From assembly GCA_021432635.1 (NCBI GenBank), contig MU270022.1, positions 1,116,001 through 1,180,000 of the forward strand: a stretch of 64,000 nucleotides of DNA. The letters are read 5' to 3'. This document shows positions 55,148 to 64,000 of this stretch, piece by piece. The notes beneath the pieces were generated by a model that was given only the letters and a program-made list of their open reading frames with translations, had not been told where the DNA came from and ran no database searches. The DNA comes from Thozetella sp. PMI_491 (lineage: Eukaryota; Ascomycota; Sordariomycetes; Chaetosphaeriales; Chaetosphaeriaceae). Position numbers and translations under genes: made by a program. Positions within the stretch are counted from its first letter, which is position 1; each line of letters starts with the position of its first letter.

Positions 55148-57727
55148 TTACAAGAATTCTGTCCAGCTGAGATTGGGCATGGCCTCCTCCGACCACATGT
55201 CGCCGGCAAACGTTTGACCCATGGGCTCACACTGGAGAAGATCATCTAGCATGGCCCAAGTTGAATCACAGGCTAGTCCGGAAGGGCCAGTTCCCGAGGC
55301 AATAGGGCCCTGTGGCCGTTGGCTCGCAACATTCCCTATTGAAGAGCGTTAGCGGATAGATGAGATGGGCAGCGAGTGTAAGCGACGAGGAGTCATCGCA
55401 CCTTCAGCGCTGGGATATTGCACTCTTTGCTCCAGCATCTCGAGGATCCGAATTACATGAGATGCGGATGGGAAGTGTGGTACGTAGTGTTCGAACACCT
55501 CAATACACTGAGACCAAGAGGTTTGAAGCGAGGCCGTTCCGAAATCCACTTCGGGAATAGGACAGAGACGTGCTGCTACTAGGACTATAGCGCAAGAGAA
55601 CGCATCTAATCTCGGCCAGTTAGCTTCGCATTATGCTTACAAATTAAACAGGCCAGGTTTGTCTCACAGTGAATTTTGTGCGAAATGGAGGTCCAATAGG
55701 AGCTGCCCATGTTTTTATATATGTGAGCGATCAACGTCTGGACGGTGGAGACACATAATGAACACGCCTTCAGGGCTAGTTGTTGCTCAAGGCTCTCGTT
55801 ACTGTGTAACTTCTTTTCAGGGGAGATATTGGTGGATGACTGAGCCACTAGGAGTAGAATCGGCCGCAGAAGAAAGATGCGGATATACAGGAACCTTGCA
55901 AGATTCATGAGTTAGCTCAAAGAAACATGGCGGCTAAGTTTGTGACAGAGAGAGCGAACCTAGAATATAGTATCTTGGCCCCAAGGGCGATTTTATCGTC
56001 GACAGGCGTCTTAGGGTTCGCCGAATCCGGACTGATAACGAGGTAGCTGGGGAGCTTCTCTTGAAACTCGTTCAAGGCACCATTCAGACGCATGACAGTG
56101 TCTAGCTCTTGGTAGGACGATGAAGGCGTACTGGATGGTTGAAACATAGTGCTTTTCTCAACGTAGAACGAGGAAAGAATCTCGTTTAGAATGTCGAAGA
56201 GCTTGCTCGAGTAGACGAAGCTGCCCACCTGTGCATTTAGGTGACTCGGCTGGGACCCTTCGCTGTCTTCCAAGAGATATTCGTCGTCGATTATGAGGGG
56301 CAGCGGGATCCTAGAGCGCGCCGAGATCATCGTGGGCCGACCAAATGTTACGGCAAGTTGGCTGTACGGAATGGTGACCTTTTTAGATCGGCTCAGCTCG
56401 CATCAGACAGAAGACATACCGGTCCAAGAACACGCATGTGTGCCACACCCTCCTCTCCATTTCTCGTTTTAGTTGATTCTTCGACTCGGCTGTCCGCTCG
56501 AGGTGAAGTCCTAAGCTCTGTGCTGTTCGGATGGCGGATCCCACCACATTCCAGCATCGATTTGCGTGTACTGTCGACTGGAGATATACGCCGGTGAGTA
56601 GCAGAAGCTGCACAACCGAGAGTGTTGGAGTATCCAAAAAGTCGTCTGCAAAAGCCTTCTTGGATCGTTGATAGAAAGTTTTTGCGATGGCAGACTTTCG
56701 CGTGGGAGAAACCTGATCGCTAAATTGGCAGCCGATAGCGAAGACAATGTTTAGCATCGACAAAAAGGCAGGATCCTCCCGGTTGTCTGCTGCGCCATTC
56801 TGTCCAACTTCGTCTTCGCCCATCCATAGTACACGATAGGACTTCATGAACGTTGGCTTGTGGAGGATAGGCAGGATCGGATGCAGAAATTCCCAGAAGG
56901 CTTTGACCAACGCGTCAGCCACTCTCCGTGTCGGCAGCGACACAGGATCAACGTCGCCGTCTTGCTTCTTAGGAGTAAGATACGCTCTGTCGAGGGGGGA
57001 ATCGTCTCCTAGTTTGATGTTGGCCGCACGCAGCGGCGAGTAATTTTTGCCGATGGTCCGCAGCATGGATCGAACGAATGCAATCGGCGATGACTCCCCA
57101 ACGAGGCAATCGATGTCTCCTTCTGGAGATGGGACAATGACCATCGCATCAGTCGCTATTGTATCATGATTTGGTGAAGCCGCTGGTCTGTTAACTGCCG
57201 TAAAGTCTCCCTGGGTATGGGACATTGGGGAATTGTCGCTTCTGGAACTGGTCTCTAGGGCGGCTTGCCTCACAGCTTGTCCTCCTGCACGATCATCGAG
57301 AGATTCTGTGGGGTAAATTAGCAGCCATATAGGGCAATAATATCGATATTTTGGAGTCTCACCCATAATAGCTCTCCTTTCATACTCCTGGACCCGCGCT
57401 TCCAAAGTAGAAACATATCTGCTCAACAATTAACGTCCCGCCTAGAACTTAAAGGAGCCGGCTGCTATCGTGTCTATACCTCTGCGTTTTCAGAGTACCC
57501 TGCTCGTACACGCAGCTTGCACTGGCGCCTTTTATCTCACATGTCGAGCATGCGGGCTGCCGGCCATCGCATCGGGTCTTCCGAGCACGACAGTAGTTGC
57601 AGGCAAGGGCTATCTTGCGGCGCTTGGCCGCTGGCCGCTCGTCGGCTCCTTCTGACCCAGGGGTTGATCCGGGAGCAGCAACTTTCTGTGGTACCGGAGG
57701 TTGTACCGGCACGAATGAGTCGGCCAT
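55148..57727 (-). CDS. Zn2Cys6 transcription factor with fungal-specific TF domain
   Basis: Seven exons, complement(55148..55335, 55402..55605, 55668..55894, 55960..56361, 56420..57305, 57363..57418, 57480..57727), 736 aa. The zinc cluster is C43-x2-C46-x6-C53-x6-C60-x2-C63-x8-C72, followed by a short coiled-coil linker (YVSTLEARVQEYERR). The Fungal_trans domain spans about 180-500 (FWEFLHPILPILHKPTF, RVWHTCVFLDRQLAVTFGRP). The 57-bp second intron is a multiple of three and free of stops, so its retention would insert 19 residues after the linker. Exon 5 uses a GCAAG acceptor and exon 4 a GTTCGC donor. It stands between the MFS permease (convergent, 127 bp) and the P450 in the same direction, and may control this group (inference). 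Confidence 0.93.
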
Positions 57728-58455
57728 AGCGACAGGGCACGTTGGGTCAAGACGGAGCGGATGCCATCCGGGAGGATATATCGCGAGCGAGCTGTGCGGT
57801 CCCGACTCCCCGAGTCTCTGCGGGACCAGCCCAAATTATGTATGCGCGTGCCCCAATCCGCAACAGTGCATTCATGATTACCCCGCATTCCAGGCCCTGC
57901 CGGGCCTAGCTCTATTAGGTCCAGTGGCAGTACTAGCGAGGCATGGCACAGATTTTAGTTTGACCATCGCCCTGTCAGTTGCAAGAGTGCTATCAGCTCT
58001 AGGCGTTGAGTAATGGAACTATGGGAACCAAGCACTTTCACCAAAACTACGACGCATCTCTCTTGGAGTTTTGCAAATTTATCAAATCCAACTGAATTCA
58101 TTCTACCCTTGATTGCTACTAACATCAACAAGCCGCCCCTAGGTTGTGTCTGAGCTGCTGTGTTATTGCTTTGGTGTGTAGAAGCACTCCCAAGCTACCC
58201 CTACCTAGTTAGTGTTGGAGGCGGGCTGCGCCAAACTTGCGGATACCAGAACCCAGGCGGTTTAATCTCGCAGCTTCAGAGACCAGAGACCGAAAGAACT
58301 CCGGCAAGGCTGATATCTAGGTATGTAGCATGTCCCCCGAAACAGTATAAGCTCGTGCAGATGACTACACATTCCCGTGGCGTGCGATTTAGGTTGTGGG
58401 CCCTATGGAAATGCCAGATCGTACTTCTTTTCCGATTTCCAACAGTCAAAACATC
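57728..58455. other. Intergenic region
   Basis: Promoter of the seven-exon regulator and 3' flank of the P450 gene. Several short frames but no gene recognised. Confidence 0.5.
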
Positions 58456-60515
58456 TCAATTCGCACACTCCTTTAGGTGGAGTACAAGCTTGGCACCAGC
58501 AGGGCTGGCATTGAAGGTATCATACATCCGCATATCGTCTTGTTTCATGCTTGCGTCGATCGAAGCGTCAAATCTGCGGAAGAATGCCGCCGTGATTTTG
58601 CTCAGCTCCATCTGCGCTAAACTGGAGCGAGGAGCTTTAGCCAATCGATACCATGCATTGTCCAGCAGCGGTAACTTACTTGATCCCGATGCACTTCCGG
58701 GGTCCTACAGAAAAGGGGACCCAGGCTTCTTTGCGCAGTTCGTCGCCCTCCTTCACCAGCCAGCGCTCTGGATTCCACTCCTCGGGGTTTGGAAAGGCTT
58801 CTTCGTTTAGATGCATGGTGTAGTTTTGAACGCCGACAATCGTCTGGTGCATGTTAGCGAGGCCTCAGAGGTAGTCGGCTGGTCACATCTTACTCCTTTG
58901 GGGATTACAACATCTCTTACAACTGCATCTTTGGTTGCGGCTCGAGGGAGAGTTGCAATGATGGTAGGATATCGCCTGAGGGTTTCCGTAATGACGGCCT
59001 GGAGGAATGGTAGACTAGTGCATGTCTGCGTCTGTGAGTTAGCGAAGCCTTGGTACGACGTCGTAAGCGAAACCGTCTTACGCGATAATCTGGTACCGCG
59101 TTCCGATCCGGGAAGACCTCCCTGAGCTCCTCCTGAAGTCGTTTCTTTACCTCCGGCTTCTGAAGACAACCCCAGAGTATATACACGAACGTATTCGCCG
59201 TCGTCCCGCTCCCTCCGAACCTATGCTTTGTTAGGTATGGAAACTAAGTTGCGAAATGTCCTTCTTACATTCCGCCCATACATTCCTCCGCTATTTGTGA
59301 GTTGCTAAGAGCAAGTCCTGGCTCACTCTCCTTTGGACCGTGGATGACTTGGCGGAGAAAGGGCGTATTGACTTCCTTTGCGCGGCAGTTCTGGATAATC
59401 TTCATAGCATACTTTGTTTGGCAAGAGATTAGTTTCTGTACCGTAGTGTGGTTAGGTATTCCTCACCTTCTTCCATTTGTCGACGCCACGGAAGCAGTTT
59501 CCAACATAACCCGGGACCAAGACACCCCACCTTTCAAGCACTGGGAGGAACTCTTTCTATGATCCAAGGTTAACCATCTACAGAATCGCGAAGCACCCGG
59601 CGAAATATTGCATACATATATATATGTTGGTTTCCAGGCTCGGAAGTAAGGCATGACTTCGTGGGGTCGCCCGAACTTGACGGATCCCGGGTCTTCGTCA
59701 AACATGAGATGATCTGAATCGAGAGTCAACACATGTCGGCTAGACTAGTTTCGCGCCTTACTCACAGACAATGTCGAATCCGAGCCAGTGCACCCAGCTA
59801 TAGACGTCGATAACCTGCCCATGTGTAGTTCTCTCTGCCCAGTGATCTAGCATGGAGATGATCTTGGTATCAATATGAGGCTCAAACTCGTTCATGGCTG
59901 CTTGTGAAAAGCCGCGAGAAAGGAGTTTTCGGCGCTGCCTATGCGCCTCTGGGTCGCTATAATGGCAAGTAAATATCCACATACATCGTATATTCAGCGT
60001 AAAACCCTTACCGATAGCTAAGAAGAAAATCTTCGTGGAAAATCCTCTTTGCCCGCTGGATGGTTGGTTAGAAAACGCCGTTGAGTCTTTGCCAGGGACA
60101 TTGCAGGCGGCGTACATAAAATGTCTCTTCTTTGATGAACACGTCTGAGTTGTATATTTCGCGCACGGCACCGGGGTCCGCGAAGGATAATTCGTTGGGG
60201 CCAACTCTAACGATGGGGCCTATAGTAATTACGAGTTAGCGCCATCGTAAATGGTAGATGCTGTGGGCTTTACTTGCCATACTTGCGGTGAGCTGCATGA
60301 ATTCTCTCAGATTTGCGACCTTTGAAGTTCCCAATCCGACTCCAAAGCCTGGAGACACGAGCAAGCGGTGGTCCGGGAAACTTCTTTAGAGGGTGAAAGA
60401 ATAGATAGTATGTTACCGAAAGAAGAGTTTGGACGCATGCGAGTGCAAGTCCTCCAGCACATAACTTCAGCACGAACTCGGAGCGAGATGACGAGGAGAG
60501 GAACTTGGCATCCAT
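58456..60515 (-). CDS. Microsomal cytochrome P450 monooxygenase
   Basis: Eleven exons, complement(58456..58621, 58680..58843, 58894..59031, 59082..59220, 59269..59411, 59467..59556, 59616..59713, 59766..59956, 60012..60055, 60116..60219, 60278..60515), 504 aa, all in phase. An N-terminal membrane anchor (about 12-38) leads to the proline-rich hinge KKFPGPPLA. The I-helix reads FGGSGTTANT, the K-helix ETLRRYP, the PERW motif follows, and the haem-binding loop is FSVGPRKCIG with C446. The intron ending at 60220 has a GC donor (GCAAGT): it is the only join giving KYGPIVRVG. Exon 9 (in gene order, 138 nt) and neighbours are separated by introns of 48-50 bp. Substrate unknown; it is divergent from a flavin monooxygenase, so they may act on one pathway. 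Confidence 0.94.
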
Positions 60516-61559
60516 GGCTGGGATCTCTGTAGGAGTATTCACCGTGGCGCCAAACAAAATACCATCTGAATTGAGTCTTGATATGCGTCCTACTCCAGGC
60601 TCAAGAGGTGAGCTGCCGAATTTGGAGGGTATTAGTCCTCGGACACACAATACAACACTATGGGAAAATGCGGGGAGATTCTGGGACATGACCCCAACTC
60701 GGGGAGTTAAGCCTACCCCACCATACGCTAGCCTCCTTTTGGTTCCGAAAATGGCACACGACAGGATGGGCGAAGGGGCTGGTTGTCGGGACTGAACCCG
60801 TCCGGCTTAGCCTAGCACCAAGCGGAGTGAGCGAGCACATGATGGAACTGACAGGCTCAAAGCCTCGTGATTTCTCTTGATCCGGGGTCTTGTCATGTAT
60901 GGGACCGGACCCAATAGTTCCTCTGAGCGGATCAAACTCACGATCCGAAGCAGCTTTGACTGGGTACCCAGTATGCACATCCTGGAACACTGAAGCCATG
61001 TTTTTTTTTTTTTTTTTTTTACTCGATCCACCACCTCTCAAGTGAAAGCGGCAGTGGCGACACTCCCAACTTTTTTCTTTGCTAGCACAAATCATCAGGT
61101 ACGCGTGACTCCGGCTGTTCCGGTCGGAAAGGGGCGCCTTGTGAAATAATTATGCAGATACCCGGCATCCGGTTTCCTATGCACGCGCCTCGGCTCAGTG
61201 CCTAGATCGTGTCTCGACAACCTCACTAGCGGGGTGGGGGGATAGTTCGGCAAAGAAACCGGGTTGGAGCAGGGGGGAATGGGCCGACTCGCGTGAACCA
61301 GCAAATGACGCGTTGAAATAGCTCCTCAGGCCGAACCCCAGCTCTGGCTCCGCGGAACTGGCTACCCTAGATACCCTTATAGAGACATCTATGGTGTTGA
61401 GAGTTGAGAACCTGATATTGCCCCACCTTCTTGAGCTGCTGTACGTCGGGTTTCACACTTATCATACTTGGAGGTCGTGGGCCAACTCCTGCTGTATATC
61501 AGCGCGAAACATCCTGCCTTCTTGCCTCCATTACGTCTTTTCCCGGGCGCAGAATCACG
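60516..61559. promoter_or_regulatory. Bidirectional promoter region between P450 and FAD monooxygenase
   Basis: The two genes are divergent and share this 1.04-kb spacer, which suits co-regulation of oxygenases in one pathway (inference). It contains a T20 run. No gene recognised; I could not identify regulator sites with confidence. Confidence 0.5.
61001..61020. repeat. T20 homopolymer
   Basis: Twenty consecutive T in the shared P450/monooxygenase promoter region. Confidence 0.85.
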
Positions 61560-62983
61560 ATGGCTCCTAAGAAGGAATTTGAGATCGCCATCGTCGGCGG
61601 CGGCATTGCGGGCCTCACGCTCGCCATCGCACTCTACCACCGAGGGGTGCCGTTTACAGTGTACGAGCAAGCACCCGCTTTCGGCGAGATTGGCGCAGGT
61701 GTGTCGTTCACGCCGAGTGCCGTCCAGGCGATGGAATGCTGCCACGAAGGCATCTACGCTGCGTTTGACAAAGTCTGCACTCGAAACGAATGGGAATCCA
61801 AGCAAAAGGTATGGTTCGACTACCTCGATGGCTACAATAGCCCGCCCGGCCCTAGGTTTGTGATCTCAAACAGCCTGGGCCAGAGGGGAGTGCATCGTGC
61901 AGAGTTTCTCGACGAGCTCGTCAAGCTCATCCCGCGAGATGTTGCAAGGTTCAACAAGCACCTGACCAGCATTAGCGAGCGTGACAACGGGAAGCTAGTC
62001 ATGACCTTCCTTGATGGCACTACAGCAGAAGCCGACGCCATCATCGGGTGTGATGGCATCAAGTCCCGGGTCAGGCAGCTGCTCTACCCCTCGTCACATC
62101 CTTCATACTCTCACAAGTATGCCTACAGGGGTTTAATACCCATGGAGAAGGCGATCGAAGCTATCGGAAACGAAAATGCGCAAAATGCGTGCATGCATGT
62201 AAGTGCTAGAAACATATAGAAGACTCTTTGGGCAGAAAGGGGGCTAACTCGGTGCAGATGGGCCCGGGTGGCCATGTTCTCACCTTTCCAGTAAACTCTG
62301 GAAAGGTTATGAACGTTGTTGCCTTCCACACCTCTGAGGAGCCCTGGGAAGACAGTCAGAGGAACACTCGGATCGCAACTCGCGAGGATGCCCTCCGCGA
62401 CTTCGCCGGTTTTGGCAAAGACGTCACCAATATTCTGCAATTGACAGATCCCAAACTGAACGTGGTAAGTCCGGCAAATATTCATCTTCCCATGAAGTCT
62501 TTCAAGACCTAATCGAGATTGCCTATTATCGCCTTTTAGTGGGCTATTTTTGACCTCCACGATAACCCTGTTCCATCCTTCTACCAAGGCAGAATCTGCA
62601 TATCTGGAGACGCTGCCCACGCGACGTCTCCACACCACGGCGCTGGGGCTGGATTCTGCATCGAAGACAGCGCCGTATTGGCCGCCCTCTTGTCCCATGA
62701 GGCGGTCAGGTCGCCGGCGGATCTCGAGACGGCTTTTTCTGTCTTCGACGGGTGCAGGAGGGAGAGGGGGCAGTGGCTTGTCCGAAGCAGCAGGTTCATC
62801 GGAGACTGCTACGAGTGGAGAGCCGATGGGGTGGGAAGTGATTTTGCGAAGATCGAGAACGAAATCAACACCCGGAATGGTATCATTGCAGACGTCGATG
62901 TCGAGGAGATGTGCCAGCAAGCCAGAGATATTCTGTCGAGGAGGAGCAATTGCAGCGCGCAAGAATTCGTCACAAAGATATAA
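61560..62983 (+). CDS. FAD-dependent monooxygenase, salicylate-hydroxylase-like
   Basis: Three exons, join(61560..62198, 62258..62464, 62540..62983), 429 aa; both introns (59 and 75 bp) are in phase 0. The Rossmann GxGxxG is G13-G15-G18 (VGGGIAGLTLA), the middle FAD/NAD(P)H motif is IGCDGIKSRVR, and the second FAD site is GDAAHATSPHHGAGAG (from G305). The size and motifs match single-component group A flavoprotein hydroxylases, which use NAD(P)H and oxygen to hydroxylate (often decarboxylate) aromatic acids. It could equally serve secondary metabolism. Divergent from the P450 and convergent with a zinc-cluster-type regulator. Confidence 0.94.
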
Positions 62984-63158
62984 CAGAGGGGCGGCGACAA
63001 TGAGGAAATAAACCTCGTGTTTATGAAGCCGTTCTACACTCTTAGTTATATTGAGCTATGCTGATGATATATGTACAACAAGAAACATCTGCAGAGTTCA
63101 TCGCTGTGCGCGCTGTGGGGTATCTTGTACAGATTCGACCAACATTTTATCCTTCCTC

Positions 63159-64000
63159 CTAGTCGAGGTTACCAAGGACAAGGCTATTTTCAATAGTGTC
63201 GTTGTCTAGTTCGAAAAAGCTAGCATCCGTCATAGAGAAGAGAGACACGGTTTTATCGAAAGAGTCAAACATAACTGTCCGTGGTGACATGGGGAGGATC
63301 ATGTCGGTGATGGCCGCAAGCTCAGGTATCATCTGAAGGCCCTCACCACCCAGCCCATCTGGTTGCTGACGGCCGGGTCCGATCGGGATAGTAGCATTAG
63401 CCGGGTATGTCTCCGCAACGGCGCCAATATCCGCTGTTTGTGTGGTACTGAAGCCGGAATGGTACACACGATGCTGCAATGGTTGGCCAGCGGGAGCGCC
63501 AGCGTGCACACTACCGAAGAGCCCACTTATAAGCATGCTCTGGCGTTCCATCTTGCGACGAGCCCGCTTCTCAACGTACACTTCGCACGCTGCCTGTAGG
63601 TTTTCCACAATAGAAAGGTTCCGCTTCGCTACCGGATCGTGACTGCTGAATAGAGTGAGGAGCTTCTGCGCTGATGCCAAGCTCTTCTCCAAAGGGAAGG
63701 CACTATCCAAGTCGCCGATCTGAGAGAGCCCTAGGACGAGAGCAGAGACAAAGAGGCAGTTTACGATGAAAGGAAGTCGTTTTGGCAGCTTCGCGTGGTC
63801 CTGGAGCCCGCATAACAGGTCGACCGTGCGGATGGCGGAGTCGACGCACGCGTATGAGAGGACCTGGTCAGAGGGCGAGTTCCCTCCAGGCTCCTCCGGG
63901 GTAGAATGGTTCAGAGCCTTGGAAAGATGCTGCGAGACGCTCTCAATCAGGAAGGGGCGTGAAAGCAACATGATGGTCCAGTAATAGGATCCCTTGAGGT
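63159..64000 (-). CDS. C-terminal part of a fungal-specific transcription factor (cut by window edge)
   Basis: The frame is open from the window end to the stop at 63159, at least 280 residues; the N-terminus lies beyond 64000. The visible part begins YYWTIMLLSRPFLIESV, followed by ACVDSAIRTVDLL and a long helical region, the pattern of the C-terminal half of the Fungal_trans regulatory domain. A low-structure stretch with an acidic aromatic end follows (FFELDNDTIENSLVLGNLD). A DNA-binding domain cannot be seen here. It converges with the FAD monooxygenase 175 bp away. Confidence 0.8.
   Translation of the reverse strand, partial: LKGSYYWTIMLLSRPFLIESVSQHLSKALNHSTPEEPGGNSPSDQVLSYACVDSAIRTVDLLCGLQDHAKLPKRLPFIVNCLFVSALVLGLSQIGDLDSAFPLEKSLASAQKLLTLFSSHDPVAKRNLSIVENLQAACEVYVEKRARRKMERQSMLISGLFGSVHAGAPAGQPLQHRVYHSGFSTTQTADIGAVAETYPANATIPIGPGRQQPDGLGGEGLQMIPELAAITDMILPMSPRTVMFDSFDKTVSLFSMTDASFFELDNDTIENSLVLGNLD

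Overview
The window is nuclear DNA of a filamentous ascomycete (Pezizomycotina). The evidence is short spliceosomal introns (about 46-130 bp, mostly GTRNGT...YAG), a HET-domain gene, three Zn2Cys6 regulators, and many secreted hydrolases. No rRNA, convincing tRNA, CRISPR or intact transposon was found. Exon joins below were made by hand from splice signals, reading phase and protein-family continuity. Each complete multi-exon model closes in phase and has a total length divisible by three.

Layout. 0.3-12.9 kb: a phytanoyl-CoA-dioxygenase-like protein, an M1 aminopeptidase with an altered GAMEN motif, the 3' part of a Cys-rich surface protein, a 900-aa Fe(II)/2-oxoglutarate oxygenase, and a membrane-anchored fucose-lectin-like protein. 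12.9-16.7 kb: a gene-free, degenerate stretch. 16.7-25.9 kb: a HET-domain protein and two HET-less neighbours that carry the same C-terminal twin zinc-finger module, with a small two-exon basic protein between them. 26.6-48.6 kb: mostly secreted or surface proteins. These are a 54-aa Cys-containing peptide, a LIP-family lipase, a DUF4246 protein, a GH3 beta-glucosidase, a secreted glycoprotein of unknown family, a small-subunit catalase with an 8-nt micro-exon, an S53 sedolisin and a Cys-rich membrane protein with repeated modules. 50.3-64 kb: a cluster-like group of two Zn2Cys6 regulators, a DAL5-type MFS permease, an 11-exon P450 with a GC-AG intron, a divergent FAD monooxygenase, and a third regulator cut by the window edge.

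How the genes fit together. The secreted hydrolases suit a saprotroph or plant-associated lifestyle. The right-hand group (transporter, P450, flavin monooxygenase, regulators, no PKS or NRPS visible) looks like a small catabolic or tailoring cluster for an aromatic or acidic compound; this is inference. The HET gene and its two module-sharing neighbours are the most unusual part. They look like a local family in which a recognition or regulatory module exists both fused to a death-inducing HET domain and on its own.
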